From Gaeumannomyces sp. JS-464 (Eukaryota; Ascomycota; Sordariomycetes; Magnaporthales; Magnaporthaceae): a stretch of DNA of 64,000 nt. The notes below the pieces were generated by a model. The model did no database searches and was not told the DNA's origin. It worked only from the letters and a program-made list of their open reading frames with translations. Below are positions 35,739-45,383 of the stretch, one piece after another. The first letter of the stretch is position 1; each line of letters opens with the position of its first letter. Position numbers and translations under genes: made by a program. Location: positions 11,799,501 to 11,863,500 of the forward strand of contig NGZR01000001.1 in NCBI GenBank assembly GCA_002197995.1, given 5' to 3'.

Positions 35739-36886
35739 ATGAAGGGTCTATTCGCGCTCCTGCTCATCCCCCTGGCCCTCGCGGCGCCGACCCCCGAGGC
35801 AGGCGAGCTCGTGGAGCGCCAGGCGGCCCAGAGCATCGATGCTCTCATCAAGGCCAAGGGGAAGCTGTACTATGGCACAGCCACCGACCAGGGCCGCCTT
35901 GGTCAGGGAAAGAACGCTGCCATTATCCAGGCCAACTTCGGCCAGGTCACACCCGAGAATTCCATGAAGTGGGAATCGCTTGCGCGCAACAAGGGACAGT
36001 ACAACTGGGGACAGGCCGACTACCTGGTGGACGTACGTGAGCCTGGGGAATTAGAAACAAGAGCAAGGAAGGGGCGTCTTCAGCTGACCCGGAGAACGAT
36101 AAACAGTGGGCCGTCAAGAACGGCAAATCGATCCGTGGCCACACCCTCGTCTGGCACTCGCAGCTCCCCGGCTGGGTCAACAACATCAACAACCGGGCCG
36201 AGCTCACCAAGGTGATCCAGGACCACATCGCGACCGTTGTCGGCCGCTGGAAGGGCAAGATCCGAGCCTGGGTAAGCTACCAGCCGCTCACGGCATCGCG
36301 TTGCAAGTACTGGACGAACTGACCCTGTTTTTTTTTTTTTTCCGTTATCCAGGACGTCCTCAATGAGATCTTCAACGAGGACGGCTCGCTCCGGCAGTCC
36401 GTCTTCTCGCGCGTCCTGGGCGAGGACTTTGTGCGCATCGCCTTCGAGGCGGCCCGCAAGGCCGACCCGAACGCGGTGCTGTACATCAACGACTACAACC
36501 TCGACAGCCCCAACGCGGCCAAGCTGACGCGCGGCATGGTGGCCAACGTCAAGAAGTGGATCTCGCAGGGCATCCCCATCGACGGCATCGGCACGCAGGG
36601 CCACCTGCAGTCCGGCCAGGGCAACGCCCTCGCCCAGGCCATCAAGGCCCTGGCCGACACGGGCGTCAAGGAGGTCGCCGTCACGGAGCTCGACATCCAG
36701 AACAACAACGCCAACGATTACGCCGCCGTTACTAGAGGCTGCCTTGCCGTCAAATCTTGTGTCGGAATTACCGTTTGGGGCGTCCGTGACCAGGATTCGT
36801 GGCGGCCCCAGGGCAACCCGCTCCTGTTCGACAGCAACTTCAACCCCAAGGCCAACTACAACGCTATCGTCCAGGCTCTGAATTGA
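35739..36886 (+). CDS. secreted endo-1,4-beta-xylanase, GH10
   Basis: The spliced product is 330 residues with introns 36033-36106 and 36272-36352; all exon lengths are in frame. The signal peptide is [15 protein letters not shown], followed by a short propeptide. GH10 hallmarks are [28 protein letters not shown] and [11 protein letters not shown] (acid/base Glu about residue 158). VTELDIQ carries the nucleophile Glu, about residue 265, and the family-typical [13 protein letters not shown] closes the barrel. The enzyme cleaves the beta-1,4-xylan backbone outside the cell. There is no carbohydrate-binding module, so it is a single-domain enzyme. A T-run precedes the second acceptor. Confidence 0.96.
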
Positions 36887-37181
36887 GGCAATCAAACTCC
36901 CCCTGAGTCGCTGGGGCTGGTGGACGGCGGGTCGGGCTGGCACGGCAGCCAGAACACGTATTGCAGCACATAACCTTCCTTTTCGTGCGTCTTTGAGAAG
37001 CTTACCTACATATTTGGGGGGCCACTTATCTCTGTACATATCTTTTTGCTTGTATATATTTACAGCTTGTCTATTATGCACCCGCTTGTCGTTCGGAGCT
37101 TCGTATCTACGTCAACTGTCCTCGGCGAATGTCCACTTCGCAACCCGCATCCGTACCCAGAGGGCCCTCGCTGTCAAGCAC

Positions 37182-40105
37182 CTATCTGAAGAACGGCACA
37201 ATGTCGCAATCCTCGGAGCGATCAAACCTCTCGTACCGCGCCTCCAGCTGGCCGCCCTTCCACTTCTCAGCGAACTCCGTCCCTTTCTCGACCAAGTCGT
37301 CCTCGCGGAGTCGCCTCCACCGCCCGAACTCGCCGGCCGTCACGCATACGACCTGTGGCGGGCCAACGTAGGGTTGAGCCGCGTCGGTGAGGCTGTCTTC
37401 TGGCGAGATGATCACCACAGCCACGACCTTTTTGTCGTCCCCTTTCTCTTTTGTCTTTGGCGGTGAGGCTTTGCCTTGGCCTTGGATTTCTTACTCTTGG
37501 CTTGTCCTCGACGGCCTCCTCGTCGGGACAGGGGAAAAACTGAACAGAACGTCGGTCGGCCGATTGCGGGAGGAAGATCTTGGCGTCGCTGATGAAGGCC
37601 ACTGGTTTGGAGTCTTCGGCGTCGTGCTCGGAGTCGGATGGATCCTCCTTGCTGGTCTCGGCAGGGCCCTGCGGTGCGTCTTCAGCCCGCTCGCGCTCCT
37701 CGACTTTGCGGAAAAGCGGAACTCGGAACACGCGGAGCACTCTGTAGCTCTCGGTGGCGTAGACATGGTCGGCAGTCCAGGTGAGAGTATAAGGCAGCGG
37801 CGAGGCGGGAAGCCGGTCGTCCCCCTCCCGGAGTAAGTGGCAGTCGAGCGGGGTGCTGGCCTTGTACACCAGCCTGGGCGGACTCCTCGCCGGCTTCCTC
37901 TGCGACAGTCGGTAGGTGGAGACTCGCAGGTACAGCCCACGCAGGGCCGCTGTCGCCGACGCTGTCGTCTCCGTCTGACCTTGGCTCGTGTGTCGGCGTC
38001 CGTCGAGGCAGGCCAGGTGTAGGAACCGACCGCAGGCGGAGAATCTTGGCTGCACCGAGATGTGGCACAGGTCTCGGCCTCCGCAGCCGAGCAGCCGGGT
38101 GAAGTATGTCTTCCTGGCCAAGTCGGCAAAGAGGACCTCGTTTTTCCCGAGCGGCCAGACGGCCATTTCGTGAGCTGGATGGATGACAGGCGGCGAGTTG
38201 AACAGCTTGCCCTTCCATTGGTGTGCGAACCGAAATCGACGCTGGACCTGGATTGTAGGCCAGTCAAGGGAGAAGATCACGAGCTCGCGCTTGCCGGATG
38301 CACGGCCGTTCAGGTGCGTCTCCTCCCCGTCCATTCTGAATCCAGCTTCGCTCCCTAAGACGTCTGAGGCCCCGTCTGAGGCCCCGTCCGAGGGGCCATC
38401 GCTGTCGCCCCAAAAGTCCGGATGAACGGTACTCTTGAGGGAGAGATCCGATCCCTCGCCCTCGGCATCAATCTCGCGGATTTCCATGGCCATGGAACTA
38501 ACCTCTCCTTCCTCATCGTCATCGTCCTCCTCCCCCTTCCCCTGCTCCTCCTCGGATGACACCATCGATGCTATGGAAGGAGACTCGTCAGATGCTTCGT
38601 CCACCTCTCCCAAGGCCATGCCATCCTCCGCAGAAACCCAATCGTTGAAAAACTCCTCGTCGTGGATCTCATCCGAGATGTCCGTGGTCGAGCCCTCGCT
38701 GTAGGATTCTATCGCAGAATTCGACGACTCGAGAGAGTGTCCAAGTCATCTTCTGCCTGCATTCCGCCGGAGCTTTCGCTACCGCTCTGCTAATCAGATG
38801 CCTCGCCGTCGTCACCATCGTCGTTATCGCCGCCGTTGTCGTCTTCATCCCCGCTACTGGGGTCACTTGTGCTAGAAAACTCAGATGAAGACGTGGAGTC
38901 ATCTTCGTCCCCATCATTATCGGCATCAGGAACCCCCCCGGAGGCCGCTCCTAGCCCCTGCCGCGTCTTCACCACTCTCCACTGGCTCGGCAACTTTGAA
39001 CCCTCTGCGGTGGACAATGGCGGTAAATTGGCCGCGGCGGTGCATCTCTTCAATGTACTCGATACGGTGGTCTCCCAAGTCAATCAACTTGAGAAGCCCT
39101 TCCTCGTCTTCAGCGTATATCTCGGATCCAATCCGGAGGAGGCCGCCGCATTCTGTGATAGCGGCTCGCGCAGCCCGGCCTAATTCGTGGTCCTGAAGCG
39201 GCTGGGTGTATAGGCGCAGCCGCTCCTCGTCGACATCGAGAAGCCGGCTCCCTCCTCGTTGCTTGTGCCGATGACCTGGCGTCTTCATCGTCCACCACTG
39301 AAGCTGCATCTCCACACTGGTGTTTTTCTCATGGCCAAACCTCCGAGTACTAGATGAGTTGTCAGTTGTGGCCAACAAGTTCGTTTTTTTTTTTTTTTTT
39401 CTTTGGGGAGATCAGACTTACGGCTCTGGCAGCAACACGACACGGACGTCCTTACCATAGGGCCCGCAGCTGCTAAAGTATGACACCCTGCTTGACCCCG
39501 AGGAGGTGTAGTCTTTTTTCCCCTCCTCCTCCAAACGATAGCTCTTGAGCCGACTCTTGATCCCACGCAGAAAGTTGGATTCTTCGAGGCTCTTCCATTG
39601 GCACCGATCAATCTCGCCCCGGAAGCTGCCTGGGACGACCGGAGAGGATCCGAGGAAGTACCCCCTCCGCAATAGCTTCCAGGTACTGGTTGTGCAAGGC
39701 CTCTCCGCCGCGGCACTGGGTGTAATACGACGGCAGGGCCCTAGTGAAGTTCTTTTTCTTGAGCCTCTTCTCGACAATGCTCTGGTAAAACTGCATTTTT
39801 TCCTCGTCAAGGTACCAAATTGCGAATTTGGCTACAAATCGGTCAATAGGTGGTCAGTAAAAGAAGAGGATAAAACTCGCATTGATATTCCGTTTCAAGG
39901 AGTCTGGCTTCTCACCCTCGACGAAGATGCTCTGGACCTGGAGACACGTTCCAAAGTTGCCGGAATGAAGGAACTCATCCAGCTCATTGCGAAATTCCTC
40001 GCGAGTCTCTTCCGAACCATGAACCAGACACTCCAGCTGTTTGCAGGCCGCCTTTGAGCCGGGCATCATGATGTCTGCATGCTTCGCCCAGTTCTTCGCA
40101 CAGTA
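37182..40105 (-). pseudogene. NLR-type gene, C-terminal part downstream of the transposon
   Basis: This is the continuation of the SesA-NACHT gene after the inserted element. It begins YCAKNWAKHADIMMPGSK, in frame with the upstream half once the element is removed. A supported intron joins SIFVE to KFAIWYLDEEKMQFYQS near 39918-39835. Next come EEGLLKLIDLGDHRIEYIEE and an acidic low-complexity region. A beta-rich C-terminal domain (VIFSLDWPTIQVQRRFRFAH, FSACGRFLHLACLDGRR, YTLTWTADHVY) may be WD40-like. The terminal PEDSLTDAAQPYVGP and DIVPFFR close the gene. The frame is broken by a TAG near 38782 and several indels, for example near 38730, 39650 and 37480. Some may be assembly errors, but the TAG and the insertion are not of that type. 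Confidence 0.7.
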
Positions 40106-40146
40106 AGTCAGTGCACCCCCTGTCGGGCACCCCCCTGTCGGGCACC
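40106..40146. repeat. left terminal inverted repeat
   Basis: 41 bp beginning AGTCAGTGCACCCCCTGTCG; exact reverse complement of 41943-41983. Confidence 0.95.
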
Positions 40147-40206
40147 TCCACCAGCATCGGATCAACACCAAACCTGGTACATTTAACAGCAAATTTTTAC
40201 CCCAAT

Positions 40207-41839
40207 TCAACCGACCTCGATGCAACTATATATAGATTCCTGATCAGAATTTGACGCTCTTTCAGACGCTGTATCATTTGCCTCCTCAACTTGCCCCCTT
40301 GCCTTTGCAATCCGCCGGATATTTACGAAGGTCTCGTTGGGATCCGGTGCCACCCGCCTTTTTTTGCGAGGCCGTTGCGCCTCCAATTCGGCCTCTAATT
40401 GCCTAATCTTTTGCTTAGCGGCAGCCAGATCGTATTTGTGCATTCCGTAGGCTTTTTGGACCTTCCGGAAAAATAATCGGGCCGTAGGGCTTGCCGGAAT
40501 CCGGGCCTTAAAGGTGCTAATTTGGGAGGCCAACTCACAACTTTGTTTGGGAGTTTCCCAAGGCACCTGGGACATCTGGAAAAGGACGTTTAAGCGCTGT
40601 TTAGCCCTATTGTCCTCTGAAAATTGCTGAACTTGGGATCGTCGGCCGTCTTGTTGCGAGTTTTCCAATAAAAGCCGGTGCCTAAGGGGCTTGTTGATAT
40701 TCCGCGGCCAAAGGCCCGATGCCCGCCACCCCGATTTAATTATATAAGGGGTAAAGGCTTGTGATCTTGCAAAGGCATAGCCTTGCAAAAATAGGCGTTT
40801 TCCTACCACAGTTAAGCAGGTAAACAAAGCCTGGGAGCCGGTTATTTTGCGGTAGGCCTGCTTAAGAGGGCTGAAGACGGATAGATCCAAAGGCTGCAAA
40901 ACGTGCGTAGTATGGGGGGGGGGGGGGGGGGGGGGGGTATAAATAAAGGAGATAAACGCTGTTTTGCAGGCAAAAAACATAAATTCCTTTGTTATATGGG
41001 ATCCGTGGCCATCTAGGACCAAAAGCCGTGGTTTAGGGGTAGGGGGTTTAGTGCGAGCGAGAAAAACCTTTTGCAGCCATTCTACGGCCGTGCGATCCGT
41101 AGTCCAGCCGCTATCCGTTGCAGTAAATTCCCACCCCGGGAAATGGCCTAGGCCCTCCGGAAACCACTGCTCTTGCACGTATTTTCCTTTGAAAATAATA
41201 AGGGGAGAAAGCATAACCCCAGTGGCCGAAATGCACTCGAGAAAGCTCGTCCAAGTGCGAGATCCGGGCTCTTTTTTTTTTTTGCAAAATCCGGGCCTCC
41301 GCAAGGCCTAAAACGAGCCCGTTGCCCGTCTTGCCTTCTTGTAGGCCGCCCTCGTCCATATTGTACGTATTTTCCGGCTTAATCCCGGCCACCTCCGGGA
41401 CCTCGAGGCGTTGCTACCAGGCCTTTATTATATCCGTAGTAGCCCCTTTGATACGGGCAGATTCTATCCGCCGGCCTCGCCCGCTACGGATCTCTGGATA
41501 TCGGCCCAAAAAGCCACGGATCCAATGCTTCCCAAGGGGCCTGGAGGTGCCTCCTTGGCGGAGGATCTCTTGGGCAAAAAACCGGACCTCGGCGTGCGTT
41601 GGCGGGAGCCCTAAAGAGGCCTGCACAAGGACCCAATCCGCTAGGGCTTTTTCCTGCTCCGGGCGCAGGCGTTGATAGGGCTCTTGGGACTGCCGGATGG
41701 GTAGGGCGCCCTTTAAACGGCGTTGTAGGGTAGACCTCCGTATCCCCCAAAGTCGGGCAGCCTTCGCGATTGGGACCTTTGCCGCGACGGCGGTGACGGC
41801 CTGTTCGACTTCTTCTTCTGTATACTGTTTCTCCGACAT
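40207..41839 (-). pseudogene. pogo-type transposase, frame interrupted
   Basis: The ATG at 41839-41837 opens with a psq-type helix-turn-helix (EEEVEQAVTAVAAK, ARLWGIRRSTLQRRLKG). A CENP-B/Tc5-type DNA-binding domain follows (KALADWVLVQASLGLPPTHA). The DDE domain has its three catalytic Asp in TYNMDEGG, LLVLDGHGSH and HVLQPLDLSVF. A coiled-coil C-terminus (KQKIRQLEAELEAQ) ends at 40207. Two defects are seen: an in-frame TAG at 41416-41414, where a Trp codon is plausible, and a one-base frameshift at a 12-A run (41272-41283). A 24-G run (40914-40937) encodes a poly-Pro stretch just before the third Asp. As written this copy cannot make a full transposase. Confidence 0.9.
40914..40937. repeat. 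poly-G tract (24 G) inside the transposase gene
   Basis: On the coding strand it is poly-C and gives about eight Pro codons between IYT and HTTHVLQPLD. Confidence 0.9.
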
Positions 41840-41942
41840 CTCAGCAATCGATTGCAGCAAAAAGGAAGGAAATCGGGCCAGAATTGATGGAATGCCGTAG
41901 AATTGAAGTACGCACGACGATCTGAGGCTGTGGGGTTAACAG

Positions 41943-41983
41943 GGTGCCCGACAGGGGGGTGCCCGACAGGGGGTGCACTGACT
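41943..41983. repeat. right terminal inverted repeat
   Basis: 41 bp, exact reverse complement of 40106-40146, followed by the TA duplication. Confidence 0.95.
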
Positions 41984-44296
41984 TAGCTAAGGAGATGGTG
42001 ATGAATGATGTCCGAGTCGCAGCTCGTCAGGAATCTAGCCGAGTCACCTGTCCCTGCCGAGCGTAGAAGCTTTTGATACCGCGGCTGCCGAAGATATCGC
42101 AATGCAGCATACGCAAGGGCGCGAGGGGAGATCAAGAGATTCTTGGTGTCCTCGCTTTGGTGCTCTGAGTGGAGAATGTCCGGGTTGCGTGCGAGGAACA
42201 GGCGGACAGACATGTGGTAGACACTGCAGACGGGCTTCGTTGCAGCCCCTTGCTTGCTCGGCCCCGCATCCACACGAACGAATGGCGCACGCTGATCTTT
42301 GATATTGTCGAGGTATATCTCCTCGCCCAGGCCCAGGTTCTTCCTCGTGAATGGGTGGAGTTTAGACGCCCTGATGGCTTCACAGAGCTCATCGCATGAG
42401 AGAGGGCGTTTTGCATATACGAGACATGATAGGACTTGGCTGCAGAAAGTGACCGTCAGCGATCCGAGACGCCTTATATCGTTACCTCGCCTTCGAAGGC
42501 GAGGCAAAAGCGCCACGTGATCATACCACAAAATATGGGTACGCACCTGAAGGTTTCATGGTTTCTGGGCTTGATGCTCTTGACTTTCCTTCTCAGGTAC
42601 TCTTCGAAGCTCTGCGGCGGGTCTCTGAGTAGCGCATCGAGCTGCCAGCTTTTTGCTTCTCTCTTGATCGATTCCATAACCAGTTTTGCCCAAAGGATGT
42701 TGCCCCTGATTGTCGTTGCTAGTTCGAGCAAGCTCTCCTCCTTCTTCGAGTCGTAACCACTCCCAGAACCCGATTTGCCGCGTCGCTGAGGAGAGCCCAA
42801 CATCGTCCTTGTTCTCCTTCTCAGTGAGGCGCAGGCGGAAGCAGGTCGGAACTTTCTCCAGGGCGTAACGAATGTCGCACCGCTCTTGCGAGCTGCACCA
42901 CACGTTGACATCGACGTCATCTCTTTTGGTCAGGGAAAGACAGAAGTCCAAGGCTTGGAGAACGTTGTTCCCGCCGCCGTTGTTGTCTGGGACCTCGTCT
43001 AAGCCGTCCAGAAAGATGTAAGCTTCCTTGAGCTCCACGATGATGGCCGTGATGAACTCCTTGAGCGAATTTTCTGTCACTTGACTCCCCGTAAGCTTGA
43101 AGATTCTATCTGGGACTTCATCTCCGATGGCGTATTTCTGGCGGAACAGGCTGTCGGCCAGATTGCGGTACACTGTCGCCGGGGCTCTGGCTCGTCGCTG
43201 TCGTCGTAGAAGTGGAACGCAGCCTGGGCTGAGCGACAGGTCTGTTCCTTGAAGTGCGCCTCAAAGAGACCAATCGCGTGGACGCAAGAGGACAGACTTC
43301 CCGTATCCGGCCTCGCCGTAAAGCCAAAAGACTTTTGTCGCGGAGCCGGGTTTGAACCATTCCTGGAACGAAGGGCTCTCCAACAGCCACTTCCCAGTCC
43401 CCTCAAGAATTGCTCGCTCGTGATTGGATCTTGCGGAAGCACTGACTGTAGAGTGCAGCCATTCGATTATTGCTTTCCGTGAAGCCCCTAAGTGACAAGA
43501 AACTTTTAGAACAGGAGAGCTTTCCGGTTGCTCGCAACCCTACTATATCAAACTGGGGCTAGCACGAACCTGATCTTGAACGACAGTTGTTGATTCGCTC
43601 CTCCTGTCATACAGCGTCAGTTTACCACCAGCTAACTACCATTGACCCTGAGGTTTCGATGGGCCGGCTTCATACCACTGGTTGTTCAAGTAGATGGTCT
43701 GATTCATGTTGTCCCCTTTGTTGAGAAAACCGCCATTTGTCACACAAAGAAGACCCCCACCACCCTGGACCAGGTTCTGGACGTTGTGGTCGCCGTCAAT
43801 ACGGGGGGCTTGATGTCTACACATCGCCTCCATCTCGCTCTCCTCAAGTGATGGAGACACCTCGTCTAAGCGGTTGATTGACTTTTGCAGTTTGTCGACC
43901 TGATCGGCAATCTGGAACACCTGGTGCTCCGAGAGCTTCTGAATGGTCGACACGATTTCCTTCATCAGATCCTCAACTCGGCCACGCTTGCCGATTGTGA
44001 GCACGACCCGCTTGTACGTGCTCTTGACTGAGCTGCCCTGGGCCTCCTTGAGAGCCCCGAAGATGCTGCTAAGCTCTTTGGCGTTGTTCTCGCAGCGTTT
44101 CAGCATGTCTTTGATGGAGGCTTTTGTCGTGTCGTCAGGCTCGGATTCTGACACCCTCGCCTTGACGCGCTCCAGAATCGCTGAATGCTTTGGGGAGCCC
44201 CTGGAGTGTTTTGATGGCGTCATATGACGTCTTGATCACCTTGATGATCTCGATGGAGCTGCTGATAAGCGCGATGACCTCAAGCCCGCTGGCCAT
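41984..44296 (-). pseudogene. SesA-NACHT NLR-type protein, N-terminal part
   Basis: Fungal NLRs act in non-self recognition and regulated cell death. The ATG at 44296-44294 begins MASGLEVIALISSSIEIIKV, followed by a SesA-type N-terminal domain (YKRVVLTIGKRGRVEDLMKE, then GDHNVQN and GGFLNKGDNMNQ). The NACHT domain has Walker A LYGEAGYGKS (near 43325-43294) and Walker B YIFLDGLDEVP (near 43020-42990). A region typical of these proteins follows (RPLSCDELCEAIR, VYHMSVRLFL). The reading frame ends HHHLLS and then TAA, a stop created by the duplicated TA plus the first base of the transposon. A short deletion in the SesA domain near 44190 and indels near 43300, 42780 and 42540 are also seen. Confidence 0.85.
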
Positions 44297-45383
44297 TGTG
44301 GCGACTGTGTTGAGTGCCAGATATAACTGGCCCGGCAGCGCTAAGTGGTGGCGAGAAAGTGACAACTTTGATTGACAGCCGCTACAAAGTATCTGAATCT
44401 GAGATGGTAACACGCACGCGTCGTGAAAGTATGTGAGGCTAGGAGCTGCCCAGGGACAGAAATGTTTATGAAGACCGCCTGGAGAGCCGGGGCCTCCTGT
44501 GAAGGCACTTTGTTCCATTCATGATTTACGTCACATCAATTGTCAAGCGGGGCTTCCAGTGACCAATATGGAAGTTTCGGTCGCTGCCATGATTGCATAA
44601 AGTCTCTGCCGCCATAGCCCGACACGGCCTGCATGACTGCCCAGTGATAGGATTGTGGGGCCGGCGGTGACTAGGCTGCATGCAGGCGGTAAAGGCAGGC
44701 AACCAATAGTATACTGTTCTATGAGGGAATTGGCCTGGCGCTTGGGGAAACAGCACAAGTTTCCCGGACTATAGCTGTAGCTAGCACACCCTCCTTCACT
44801 GGTTCGTGTTATGCCATTTTGATAGTGAGGGGATGACTGCGGTTAGCCTCACGGACTCTCTCGATCACTAACTATCCGGGAGAGCTGAAGGGGATCGCCG
44901 CTGCAAAGGGACAAGGTATAGCGTTGCTGACTGCACTGTGCACATCTGTATGTAGCCGTGGGCAGGCCACAACAAATAGGAATGAGACTGAAGATCCATT
45001 TCCTGTTTCATGAACATGCGGGCAGATAACGACGCGGCCGGTGCCAGCTGCACCGATTGGTTAGAGGTTCCTCCCGCGGTTTCTGTCCAGGCTGTGACGT
45101 CTATCGAGTGGGCCCTAGGGGGGGGCTGATCAGCCACAAGGAACAGGACTCTGACAGTTCTGGTTAATTACTGGGCGCATCCACCTGTTCATCACACACT
45201 TTACCAGCGCAAGGCTCCATCCCAAAGATTCCTCTCATACCAGGCCATTTATGCGATCACCTAGGCACTGGTAACAGTGCTTTAACCTTATCTTCGTACC
45301 CTATCAGCCACTATCATTCAGTTAGGTGAACCCCATATACTCGGGCATAGTAAAGCACAGCAGGATCAAAGAACTAGAGGCTA
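44297..45383. other. divergent promoter region
   Basis: This lies between the NLR gene (-) and the AAA+ gene (+). No supported frame was found. Confidence 0.5.

Larger units (their letters stand above)
40106..41983 (-). mobile_element. Fot1/pogo-like DNA transposon (Tc1/mariner superfamily), 1878 bp
   Basis: Its ends are perfect 41-bp inverted repeats (40106-40146 and 41943-41983). They are flanked by a TA duplication (40104-40105 and 41984-41985), the standard target site of this superfamily. Each inverted repeat itself holds two near-identical copies of a CCCCTGTCGGGCAC unit. The single internal gene is a pogo-type transposase. Length and layout match fungal Fot1/Pot2-like elements. The element sits inside the NLR gene, in the opposite reading context only by name: transposase and NLR are both on the minus strand. 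Identical inverted repeats suggest recent arrival. Confidence 0.95.
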
